13,901 nucleotides of DNA, from positions 1 to 13,901 of the forward strand of contig CACXHC010000009.1 of NCBI GenBank assembly GCA_902767285.1, read 5' to 3'. This document shows positions 1 to 7,131 of this stretch, piece after piece. The position numbers were made by a program, and so were the translations under genes. Below the pieces are notes generated by a model, which made no database searches, had not been told where the DNA came from, and saw only the letters and a list, made by a program, of their open reading frames with translations. The DNA is from an uncultured Ruminococcus sp. GTDB taxonomy: Bacteria > Bacillota > Clostridia > Oscillospirales > Acutalibacteraceae. Numbering within the stretch: position 1 is the stretch's first letter; each line of letters begins with the position of its first letter.

Positions 1-76
1 CTACTCTACCATAAAAAAGTTTTTTGGAAAGGGTTTGGGAAAACCTTTTTTTCAAAAAAGGTTTTCCCAAGAAAGC
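1..76. repeat. Intergenic palindromic repeat, type A, copy 1
   Basis: The core is a near-perfect hairpin. Its 17-base arms lie at 35-51 (TTGGGAAAACCTTTTTT) and 54-70, with a 2-base loop. Bases 1-28 match 10664-10691 at 27 of 28 positions, and the closing CCCAAGAAAGC at 66-76 recurs at 10729-10739, so this is a dispersed element rather than a one-off hairpin. It lies beyond the 3' end of the sensor kinase gene and could act as a backup terminator. The stretch 77-154 holds only a small hairpin (CAGGC-TCC-GCCTG, 133-145). Confidence 0.8.
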
Positions 77-154
77 CAATTTTTCACGGTAGTAAGCATT
101 CAATTTGTTCAAACCATAGTGCGAATTGACAGCAGGCTCCGCCTGACTGCCTGC

Positions 155-191
155 AAACAAAAAACGACTGCATCGCAGTCGTTTTTTGTTT
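155..191. terminator. Strong bidirectional hairpin terminator after the two-component operon
   Basis: There is a perfect inverted repeat with 17-base arms (155-171 and 175-191) and a 3-base ATC loop. The arms consist of a CGACTGC/GCAGTCG core flanked by A6/T6 runs, so transcripts from either side would end in a GC stem followed by a U tract. It starts 15 bases past the stop codon of the sensor kinase (stop at 207-209 on the minus strand), where an intrinsic terminator is expected. The same 7-base core forms the hairpin at 10540-10577. Confidence 0.85.
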
Positions 192-206
192 ACTAAATAT
201 ATTTTT

Positions 207-1859
207 TCAAGATGTAATAGGTTCGCCGTTTTCGTCTGTGCGTGGAAGTTCAAACCAAAACACCGTACCTTTTCCGACTTTGCTGAAAACTCCGAATTGT
301 GCTTTATGTAATTTCAAAACTGTTTTTACAATGGATAATCCCAATCCTGTTCCGATTTTAGCACTTTTATGAGATTTATCGACTTTATAATATCTATCCC
401 ATATATTTTTGAGTTTATCTTGCGGAATACCGGGGCCGTTATCTATAACTTCTATACGAACACGATTGTCATAACAAATCTGTCGCACGGTGATCTCTTT
501 ACTTTCGCCGGCATAGTTGACAGCGTTATTTACAAGATTATATATAACCTGCGATATTTTAAGCTGATCTGCATAAACATAAACTTTTTGGTCATGCTCA
601 AAAGTGAAAGAAAATCCGTCTTGCTCTTTGAGTTTGTTATATCGTCCGAACATATCCTGAACTGTATCGGTGATACAAAATAACGCGGCTTCGAGTTTCA
701 TTGTTCCCGCTTCGATTTTTGATATATCGATAAGGTCGTTTACAAGCGAGGTCAAACGAGTAGCCTCATCAATAATTATCTGAATGTTTTCGGGAGTGTT
801 TTCTCCGGGAATATCTCTCATTACTTCGCCGTAACCGGTTATAAGTGTAAGCGGGGTTCGCAAATCGTGCGAAACATTTGCTATTAAATCTTTTCTCATC
901 TGATCTACTTGCTGTAACTCAGTTGTAGCATAATTGAGAGTATCACTGAGCTGCTCGACTTCACGGTACCCGCTGCCGTTAAATACAATGTCATAATTAC
1001 CAAGAGCAAGTTCTTTTGCCGATTCGTTAATATTTTCGATTGGCTTTGCTATCATCTTTGAAAAGATGATTGTCATAACAGCTGATATAATAGTCAGTAT
1101 AACTAATATTATTTTGAGCTGATACACCAGCGTTTGTTCTATATTCAGCGGTGGAGTGACTATCGACTCCATAAGAAGAAGATATTCTGTACCCATATTA
1201 TCTGTGAAAGATGATGCTAAAATAAGCCGTTCCGCCTTTTCTTTTTCAAATGATGGAATTTTACCGACGAACTCGCTTGAATGAGATGGAACATTCGTAA
1301 TATTTATTGCCGGGTCGTCTATGACCGTTATGTATGAACCACCGTTATTACGGGCAAGAACAAAATAATCGTTGAGTTCTTTTGTTCCGAAAAGTGAAAT
1401 AGTACAAGTGTCGTTAACTATGGAAGTATATCCTTTTTGGTAATTGGCGTAAACATCATGCGAACAGAGAATCAAATCAACATTATTCTGAACGGATATA
1501 GTATACATCAGATTGATTATATATTCATGGTCGATATTATTGACTATGCTTTGGGAACTCTCGGTAAGATTTTTGGTTTTTATCGCTTTATAGAAACTTC
1601 CGAAGAAAAGCGTCTGAAAAGCAATAAGCACCAAAAGTATTATCAAAGATGATGACGCAAAACACAAACTCAGCCAAGTAATAAGCGAGTGTTTGCGTGT
1701 TGCTTGATTTTTTACGGCAAGTTTCACTTTAGCAGGAATCGATAATATTAAATCTTTCAAATCCTTTAAAGATATATGCTGATTTTTGATTGATGTCAAC
1801 TTTTGAATTACTTTTTTTGAATAATCCTTAATTTTTTCAAAAAGAACGTTAATATCCAT
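207..1859 (-). CDS. Membrane sensor histidine kinase (HAMP-HisKA-HATPase)
   Basis: This is a sensor kinase of 550 residues that would autophosphorylate on histidine and pass the phosphate to the regulator encoded just upstream. Residues 1-58 are an unusually long, lysine-rich cytoplasmic lead. TM1 is about 59-88, an extracellular sensor region about 89-245, TM2 about 247-267, and HAMP about 268-320. The H-box is at SHDLRTPL (phospho-acceptor His331). The N-box lies around 440-448, the G1 box DNGPGI at 473-478, and the G2 box GTGLGL at 503-508, so all kinase motifs are intact. The ATG lies 6 bases after the regulator's stop codon, and its GAGG ribosome site overlaps the end of that gene, implying translational coupling. 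The extracellular region matches no sensor fold I can name, so the signal is unknown. The domain layout is like PhoR/VanS-type kinases. Confidence 0.95.
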   Translation of the reverse strand: MDINVLFEKIKDYSKKVIQKLTSIKNQHISLKDLKDLILSIPAKVKLAVKNQATRKHSLITWLSLCFASSSLIILLVLIAFQTLFFGSFYKAIKTKNLTESSQSIVNNIDHEYIINLMYTISVQNNVDLILCSHDVYANYQKGYTSIVNDTCTISLFGTKELNDYFVLARNNGGSYITVIDDPAINITNVPSHSSEFVGKIPSFEKEKAERLILASSFTDNMGTEYLLLMESIVTPPLNIEQTLVYQLKIILVILTIISAVMTIIFSKMIAKPIENINESAKELALGNYDIVFNGSGYREVEQLSDTLNYATTELQQVDQMRKDLIANVSHDLRTPLTLITGYGEVMRDIPGENTPENIQIIIDEATRLTSLVNDLIDISKIEAGTMKLEAALFCITDTVQDMFGRYNKLKEQDGFSFTFEHDQKVYVYADQLKISQVIYNLVNNAVNYAGESKEITVRQICYDNRVRIEVIDNGPGIPQDKLKNIWDRYYKVDKSHKSAKIGTGLGLSIVKTVLKLHKAQFGVFSKVGKGTVFWFELPRTDENGEPITS

Positions 1860-1865
1860 ATTGGC

Positions 1866-2537
1866 TTATGCCTCGAATCGATAGCCCACGCCACGCAAAG
1901 TAACAATACATTTACTGTATTCGCCAAGACTTTTGCGGAGCAATTTTATATGAGTATCGAGAGTACGGTCATCGCCAAAGAAGTCGTATCCCCAAACATG
2001 ATTTATAAGTTTTTCACGAGAAAGGGCTATTCCTTTATTTTTCACCATAAAGAAAAACAACTCATATTCTTTCGGGGTCATCTCGACTCTTTTTCCGTCT
2101 ATTGTAACGATTCTCGCACTAAAATCGACCTCAAGAGTTTTATAAGTAAACACATCTCGCTTTTGACCGTTATCAAGAGTAGTTCTTTTCAGCACAGCAT
2201 TAACACGCATCATGAGTTCTTTGGGTGAAAACGGTTTTACAACATAATCATCTATACCGAGTTCGAAGCCGTGTATGCGGTCGTATTCCTCGCCTCTCGC
2301 CGAAAGCATGATTATTGGCGTTGAGTTGCGTTTGCGAATTTCACGGCAAGCCGAAAAGCCATCAAGTTCGGGCATCATAACATCCATGATTATAAGGTCG
2401 AACTGGTTTCGGGTACAGATAGATATTGCCTCAAGACCGTCTGTAGCCTCGGTTACTTCATGACCTTCAAAAACGGCATATTTTTTTATAAGTTCTCTTA
2501 TTCTGTATTCATCATCAACAACAAGTATTTTGCTCAT
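1866..2537 (-). CDS. OmpR/PhoB-family response regulator
   Basis: This is a DNA-binding response regulator of 223 residues, the standard family length. The receiver domain covers about 1-118, with acidic residues Asp8/Asp9, phospho-acceptor Asp52 in the IIMDVMMPELDG stretch, switch Ser79 and the conserved Lys101 of VVKPFSP. The winged-helix DNA-binding domain covers about 125-222, ending in the typical TLRGVGYRFEA. It is the first gene of an operon with the histidine kinase 6 bases downstream, its likely cognate partner. The ATG at 2537 has AAAGG 9 bases upstream and a good promoter 64 bases upstream. The regulon cannot be read from the sequence. I see no membership of a named pair such as PhoPR or VanRS that I could defend. 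Confidence 0.96.
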   Translation of the reverse strand: MSKILVVDDEYRIRELIKKYAVFEGHEVTEATDGLEAISICTRNQFDLIIMDVMMPELDGFSACREIRKRNSTPIIMLSARGEEYDRIHGFELGIDDYVVKPFSPKELMMRVNAVLKRTTLDNGQKRDVFTYKTLEVDFSARIVTIDGKRVEMTPKEYELFFFMVKNKGIALSREKLINHVWGYDFFGDDRTLDTHIKLLRKSLGEYSKCIVTLRGVGYRFEA

Positions 2538-2600
2538 AATATACGACCTTTCTATTTTGGTTGTAGTTACATAATGTGTTTAATACAAAAACACATATAT

Positions 2601-2629
2601 ATTTTATTTTAACATAAAACTTTTGTAAA
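2601..2629 (-). promoter_or_regulatory. Sigma-A-type promoter of the two-component operon
   Basis: Read on the minus strand, TTTACA (2629-2624, 5 of 6 to consensus) and TAAAAT (2606-2601, 5 of 6) are separated by exactly 17 bases. Transcription would start about 57 bases before the regulator's ATG at 2537, and AAAGG precedes that ATG. This is the best promoter match in the 319-bp stretch 2538-2856. Confidence 0.7.
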
Positions 2630-2666
2630 TGGAATACATTTTTTATAATTTTTATATAAACTTTAT

Positions 2667-2710
2667 AAAAAAACGCCATTTCCACTTGACAAAAAGCGGA
2701 AACGACGTTT
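2667..2710 (-). terminator. Intrinsic terminator, minus-strand direction
   Basis: Arms at 2710-2698 and 2683-2671 pair over 13 positions as minus-strand RNA (two of them G-U wobbles) around a 14-base loop. Seven Us (2673-2667) follow directly. As plus-strand RNA the two wobbles become mismatches, which suggests it was selected for the minus direction. It would stop transcripts running out of the malQ-glgP gene before they reach the two-component promoter at 2629-2601. Confidence 0.7.
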
Positions 2711-2763
2711 TTATAAAAAACAAATTTAATCAAACAGCAATGCAAAAATAAGCATACCATTGC

Positions 2764-2802
2764 AAAAAGTTTTTTTGCTTCTTTTTTTTCAAAAAAAGAA
2801 GC
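2764..2802 (-). repeat. Intergenic palindromic repeat, type B, inverted copy
   Basis: The palindrome has 12-base arms, GCTTC+T7 (2777-2788) and A7+GAAGC (2791-2802). It is preceded by AAAAAGTTTTTTT, which is the reverse complement of the AAAAAAACTTTTT that follows the same palindrome at 10316-10498 and 13801-13848. It sits in the 3' flank of malQ-glgP. Confidence 0.8.
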
Positions 2803-2809
2803 AGGGGTT

Positions 2810-2832
2810 CCAAGGGGACGGAGTCCCCTTGG
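2810..2832 (-). terminator. GC-rich hairpin just after malQ-glgP
   Basis: A perfect 10-base stem, CCAAGGGGAC (2810-2819) with GTCCCCTTGG (2823-2832), closes a 3-base loop 24 bases past the stop codon of the fused gene. In the minus direction it is followed by a short C-rich stretch and then the T-rich arm of the type B palindrome, not by an immediate U tract. It may end transcription or protect the mRNA 3' end. Confidence 0.5.
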
Positions 2833-2856
2833 GAAAGCTTGCGGAATGAGGAAAAA

Positions 2857-5800
2857 TTACTTTACTTTATTTACTTTCCAGAGTTCGTCAGCATACTGGA
2901 GGATAGTTCTATCGGAGCTGAACTTACCGGCGTTAGCAACGTTCATAAGGCACTTTCTACCCCACTCTTCTCTATTTCTGTAATCGGAGTTAGCCTTAAT
3001 CTTTGTTTCAACATAAGACGGAAGGTCGAGCAAAATGAAGTAATGGTCAGGAGTGTGCCAAGATGCACCGTGGATAATAGAATTATGGAGTTCTTCAAAG
3101 CTGCCTTCGCCTTTCTTACCGCCATCTGAGAATGTACCGTCAACAAGTGTATCAACAACTTTCTTAATATCAGGATTGTTCTCATACAACTGATAAGGAT
3201 TATACGTTTTTGTTGCCTTATACTTATCTATCTCTTCAACCTTTGCACCAAAGATGTACTCGTTATCTTCGCCGGCTTCTCTTGCGATTTCGATATTTGC
3301 ACCGTCAAGTGTACCGAGAGTAACTGCACCATTGAGCATGAACTTCATGTTAGATGTACCGGAAGCCTCTGTTCCTGCTGTTGAAATCTGCTCCGAGAAA
3401 TCTGCTGCGGTAACAATCTTCTCTGCATAAGATACATTATAGTTCTGAACGAAAACAACCTTGATTTTGTCGTTAACATCGGGGTCATTGTTAACAAGAT
3501 TTGCAATTTCGTTAATATACTTGATTATCGCTTTTGCTCTTGCATATCCCGGAGCCGCTTTTGCACCGAAAATAAATGCTGTGGGCTGCCAATCCGGAAG
3601 TTTGCCCTCTTTGAGCTTGAAATAAATCCACATTATCGAGAATGCGTTCATGAGCTGACGTTTGTACTCGTGCAGACGCTTAACCTGAATATCAAAAATT
3701 GCGTCCGGGTTGAGGTCAACGCCCTCGTGTGTGCGAATATAATCAGCAAGCTGACATTTCTTCTCATGCTTAATAGCATTAAAACGAGCAATCGTTTCGC
3801 TGTTGATGTGCGACTCGAACTTTTTGAGTTCATCAAGATTTCTCAAATAAGCATCACTGCCAATAGAATCTGTGATAAGATCGCAAAGTTCGGGATTGCA
3901 GAGTCCAAGCCAACGACGCTGTGTTATACCATTTGTCTTATTCTGGAAACGTGATTTATAAGCATTATACCAATCCTTGAGTGTATCAGCCTTGAGTATC
4001 TCTGTGTGAATCTCTGCAACGCCGTTGGTATAGCTTGATGCGTAAACTGCCATTCTTGCCATGTGGATTCTGCCATCATCTATGATTCTCATTTTGGAAA
4101 TATCCATCTTTGAACCAAGATCTGCAATAAGTCTGTCGGCTATTTTTACTATGATAGCATAAACCTCGGGAACCATGTTTTTAACAAGCTCCTCGTTCCA
4201 TTTTTCAAGAGCCTCTGCCATAACAGTGTGGTTAGTATAAGAGAATGTCTTTTGTGCAATCTTGAACGCCTCTTCAAATGTAAGTCCATCTTGCATGAAG
4301 AGTCTTATCAACTCGGGAATTGAAATTACAGGATGCGTATCATTAAGCTGAATTGCTGTTTCTTCGGCAAAATGACTGTAATTGTCGCCGTATTTGCTCT
4401 TATATCTCTTAACTATATCCTGAAGAGATGCCGAACAGAAGAAATACTGCTGTTTAAATCTGAGAACCTTTCCCTCATATCTGTTATCATTAGGATAAAG
4501 CACATTTGTAATATCTTCTGCTTGGATTCTCTGAGATACAGCACCATAATAATCAAAACTATTGAACTTAAGGAAATCAAAATTCTCAACTGCTTCAGCT
4601 TCCCAAAGTCTGAGTGTATTAATATTTTCTGTGCCGTAGCCTATGATAGCCATATCGTAAGGAACTGCCTTAACTGTTTGATCAGCAAATTTTACAATTA
4701 CAGTATCTTCATTTCTGCGAATACACCACGGGTCACCGAAACGCTGCCAGTCGTCTGCTTCTTCTGCCTGATAGCCATCTTTGAAACTCTGCTTGAAAAG
4801 ACCGTATTTATAACGGATTCCATAACCATCGAGAGGCACGTCATGAGTAGCCGCAGAATCAAGGAAGCAAGCCGCAAGTCTGCCCAATCCGCCGTTGCCG
4901 AGAGCTGCGTCGTCTATATCTTCAAATGCTGTAATATCAATACCCTTTTTGAGGAGCATCTCCTTTACTTCATCAAGAATATCAAGGCAATAGAGATTAT
5001 TATGAATCATACGTCCCATGAGGAACTCGGCAGAGAAGTAATACGCACGTCTGCCACTTGCATGAACAATCTTTGCCTTTTCCCAGCGTTCGGAAATCTC
5101 GCCCATTACAGCTTTGCCGAGTACCATGTGAAGTTCCTCTTTTGAAAGCTGCTCTATGGTTTTACAAAAATCCGTTTGAGCGGCAAGTTCCATTTTCACA
5201 AGAATAGGATTTTTTTCGGTTTCATTCATATCTTTCTTTTCCTCCAACCTGTTATACTTCACAGCCAATGCTCTCATTTTTTGTGCAAGGCCGTTAGAAG
5301 CATAATCCTTTTTTATTCTCCACTCCCAGTTTCCGCCGAGAGTCGAAGGTGTGTTAAGTCGAGCTTCGGCTCCAAGTCCGAGGAAATCCTGCATCTGAAT
5401 TATAACAGTATCTCCCACGCTCTCGTAAGCCGTGCGAATAATACCCCAGTTGAAAGGCTCGTCCGATTTCATGTTGCAATATTCTCTTGCGAAATCGACA
5501 CATTCTTTCTTAGCCGTGCTTGCCCAGCCTATGAGAGTATCGTTATCATGCGTACCCGAATATACAACGCAATTCTCTGTATATGTATGAGGCAGATAAT
5601 CATTCTCCTCATCAGAATCAAATGCAAATTCGAGAACTTTCATACCCGGATAGCCCGAATCCTTAAGGAGTTGAATAACTCCGGGTGTGAGTGTACCAAG
5701 ATCTTCGGCAATTATAGGAAGGTCGCCGAGTTCTTTCTTCATAAGCTCAAAGAACTCTATGCCGGGGCCTTCTTTCCACGAACCGCCGACTGCGTTTTCA

Positions 5801-6747
5801 GCGGGGAACGGTATTGCCCAATATGTATCAAATGCTCTAAAATGGTCTATTCTTGTTATATCGAATAATTCGCTTGCCGCTTTAATGCGTTCAAACCACC
5901 ACTTATAGCCTGTCTTTTTGAGATATTTCCAATCGTATATGGGATTTCCCCAAAGCTGACCCGTTGCCGAGAAATAATCCGGAGGACATCCGGCAACACA
6001 AACGGGCTGTCTGTCTTTATCAAGCCAGAAAACTTCGGGATTTGCCCATGTATCTGCACTATCCATAGCAACGTATATAGGCATATCACCAATTATTTGT
6101 ATACCCAATCCGTTAACGTATGCTCTAAACTTGTCCCACTGCTGATAAAATTTAAATTGAACAAACTTCCAGAACGATATATCGTTTTTGAGCATTTTCT
6201 TATATTCTTTTACAGACTCTTCTTTGCGAAGTCGAATTCCTTCATCTTCCCACTCTGTCCACGATTTATTGTCAAAATGGGTTTTAACTGCCATATAAAG
6301 AGAATAATTATCGAGCCAAGTTTTATTTTTAGCTTTATTGCACCAAGCCTTAAATGCTTTCTGCTCCTCTTCTCTTTCGGGCGATTTCTTTTTAAAATTC
6401 TTGAAAGCTATTCTAAGAACCGCAAATCTGTTATTATAGATTTTCTCATAATCTATATATTCGGGATTATCACCCCAATTAATATTTTTATAATCGTTTG
6501 CGGCAATAAGACCTTCTTCGCAAAGGGTATCGAGGTCAATCATATAGGGATTTCCGGCAAATGTAGAGAAAGACTGATAAGGAGAATCACCGTAACTTGT
6601 AGGCCCTACGGGAAGTATCTGCCAATATTTTTGACCTGCTCCCTTAAGGAAGTTAGCGAATGTATAAGCGTCTTTGCCTATTGTACCTATACCACATCGA
6701 GTTGGCAGGGACGTTATAGGCATAAGAACACCCGCAGCTCTGGACAT
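2857..6747 (-). CDS. malQ-glgP: Fused 4-alpha-glucanotransferase (MalQ) and glycogen/maltodextrin phosphorylase (GlgP/MalP)
   Basis: A single open frame encodes two complete enzymes. I choose ATG 6747 (1296 residues, starting MSRAAGVLMPITSLPT) over an in-frame GTG at 6765, because AAAGG lies 10 bases before the ATG. Residues 1 to about 500 are a GH77 amylomaltase, which moves glucan segments between maltodextrins. Its nucleophile is Asp301 (RIDHFR), its acid/base Glu348 (AEDLG), and the third carboxylate is in THDND (Asp401). Residues from 507 are a GT35 phosphorylase of about 790 residues, which releases glucose-1-phosphate using PLP. Lys1135 in EASGTSNMKFMLN is the cofactor lysine. Known motifs such as LGNGGLGRLAACFLDS and VKRLHEYKRQ are present. 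Both halves are full length with only about 7 residues (RLEEKKD) between them. MalQ feeds longer glucans to the phosphorylase, so fusion makes sense for starch, glycogen or maltodextrin breakdown in the cytoplasm. The junction carries a ribosome-site-like GGAGG and an ATG, so a separate GlgP may also be made, or the fusion may be recent or an artefact. Confidence 0.93.
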   Translation of the reverse strand: MSRAAGVLMPITSLPTRCGIGTIGKDAYTFANFLKGAGQKYWQILPVGPTSYGDSPYQSFSTFAGNPYMIDLDTLCEEGLIAANDYKNINWGDNPEYIDYEKIYNNRFAVLRIAFKNFKKKSPEREEEQKAFKAWCNKAKNKTWLDNYSLYMAVKTHFDNKSWTEWEDEGIRLRKEESVKEYKKMLKNDISFWKFVQFKFYQQWDKFRAYVNGLGIQIIGDMPIYVAMDSADTWANPEVFWLDKDRQPVCVAGCPPDYFSATGQLWGNPIYDWKYLKKTGYKWWFERIKAASELFDITRIDHFRAFDTYWAIPFPAENAVGGSWKEGPGIEFFELMKKELGDLPIIAEDLGTLTPGVIQLLKDSGYPGMKVLEFAFDSDEENDYLPHTYTENCVVYSGTHDNDTLIGWASTAKKECVDFAREYCNMKSDEPFNWGIIRTAYESVGDTVIIQMQDFLGLGAEARLNTPSTLGGNWEWRIKKDYASNGLAQKMRALAVKYNRLEEKKDMNETEKNPILVKMELAAQTDFCKTIEQLSKEELHMVLGKAVMGEISERWEKAKIVHASGRRAYYFSAEFLMGRMIHNNLYCLDILDEVKEMLLKKGIDITAFEDIDDAALGNGGLGRLAACFLDSAATHDVPLDGYGIRYKYGLFKQSFKDGYQAEEADDWQRFGDPWCIRRNEDTVIVKFADQTVKAVPYDMAIIGYGTENINTLRLWEAEAVENFDFLKFNSFDYYGAVSQRIQAEDITNVLYPNDNRYEGKVLRFKQQYFFCSASLQDIVKRYKSKYGDNYSHFAEETAIQLNDTHPVISIPELIRLFMQDGLTFEEAFKIAQKTFSYTNHTVMAEALEKWNEELVKNMVPEVYAIIVKIADRLIADLGSKMDISKMRIIDDGRIHMARMAVYASSYTNGVAEIHTEILKADTLKDWYNAYKSRFQNKTNGITQRRWLGLCNPELCDLITDSIGSDAYLRNLDELKKFESHINSETIARFNAIKHEKKCQLADYIRTHEGVDLNPDAIFDIQVKRLHEYKRQLMNAFSIMWIYFKLKEGKLPDWQPTAFIFGAKAAPGYARAKAIIKYINEIANLVNNDPDVNDKIKVVFVQNYNVSYAEKIVTAADFSEQISTAGTEASGTSNMKFMLNGAVTLGTLDGANIEIAREAGEDNEYIFGAKVEEIDKYKATKTYNPYQLYENNPDIKKVVDTLVDGTFSDGGKKGEGSFEELHNSIIHGASWHTPDHYFILLDLPSYVETKIKANSDYRNREEWGRKCLMNVANAGKFSSDRTILQYADELWKVNKVK
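5227..5245 (-). promoter_or_regulatory. Internal ribosome binding site and ATG at the MalQ/GlgP junction
   Basis: On the minus strand GGAGG (5245-5241) is followed 11 bases later by ATG (5229-5227), the first codon of MNETEKNP, exactly where a free-standing phosphorylase would begin. In the fused frame these bases encode LEEKKDM. An out-of-frame TAA lies at 5254-5252, 22 bases before this ATG. The arrangement is what a former malQ stop, gap, glgP start would look like. Confidence 0.55.
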
Positions 6748-6849
6748 AAAATTCACACCTTTCACACTCCGCTATAAGCGGATATAAAAATTAATTTAAC
6801 AGACGCCAAAAAAATGTCAGACCAACTCAGCATCTGTCACTTAACAAGT

Positions 6850-6878
6850 ATTTTAACATATAATTTTACGATAAGCAA
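6850..6878 (-). promoter_or_regulatory. Probable promoter of malQ-glgP
   Basis: Read on the minus strand, TTGCTT (6878-6873, weak -35, 3 of 6) and TAAAAT (6855-6850, 5 of 6) are spaced 17 bases apart. TGT directly before the -10 gives the extended TGnTAnAAT-like form that compensates for a poor -35. The leader would be about 100 bases to the ATG at 6747. Confidence 0.5.
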
Positions 6879-7055
6879 GAGTTTTAAGGAAAAAATAAAG
6901 CATTTTTAACAAATTCTTTTATTAACAAATCAAATAGACGTTTATTTTTTATTAATTTTGCAAGTAAGTTTTAACTAATCTTGCAAATAGATATTTTAAT
7001 TTTCAAAAAAATCTTTACCGAATTGTTAAAAGTATCAAAAAATGAAAAATTCCTA

Positions 7056-7084
7056 TTGAATAAAGATTAGTTTTGTTGTATAAT
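7056..7084 (+). promoter_or_regulatory. Sigma-A promoter of pckG
   Basis: TTGAAT (7056-7061, 4 of 6) and a perfect TATAAT (7079-7084) are separated by 17 bases. This puts the transcript start about 40 bases before the ATG at 7132. The leader contains a small ACCG-CTTTGA-CGGT hairpin (7100-7113) and then AAAGGAG (7116-7122), 9 bases before the ATG. Confidence 0.85.
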
Positions 7085-7131
7085 GATTCTGTAAATTGTA
7101 CCGCTTTGACGGTCGAAAGGAGTAATTCAAT

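Larger units (their letters stand above)
6748..7131. other. AT-rich divergent control region between malQ-glgP and pckG
   Basis: This is a 384-bp non-coding stretch, very AT-rich, holding a promoter for each flanking gene. It also contains direct repeats TTGCAAGTA (6958-6966) and TTGCAAATA (6981-6989) 23 bases apart. TTAACAA occurs three times (6841-6847, 6906-6912, 6922-6928), with the inverted form TTGTTAA at 7023-7029 just upstream of the pckG -35 box. A 5-base inverted repeat CCGCT-ATA-AGCGG (6769-6781) lies in the malQ-glgP leader immediately before its ribosome site. No small gene is convincing here. Confidence 0.6.

Noticed and set aside
2685..2690. TTGACA as a plus-strand promoter element
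   Set aside because: It is the loop of a terminator hairpin; the only TATAAA downstream is 21 bases away, and no plus-strand gene follows.
4333..5145. Long plus-strand open frame opposite malQ-glgP
   Set aside because: It lies wholly antisense to a well-supported phosphorylase region, has no recognisable domain and reads as low-quality protein.
6748..6765. GTG start extending MalQ-GlgP by 6 residues
   Set aside because: The GTG directly abuts the AAAGG that serves the ATG at 6747, and MalQ homologues begin near MSRAAGVLMP.
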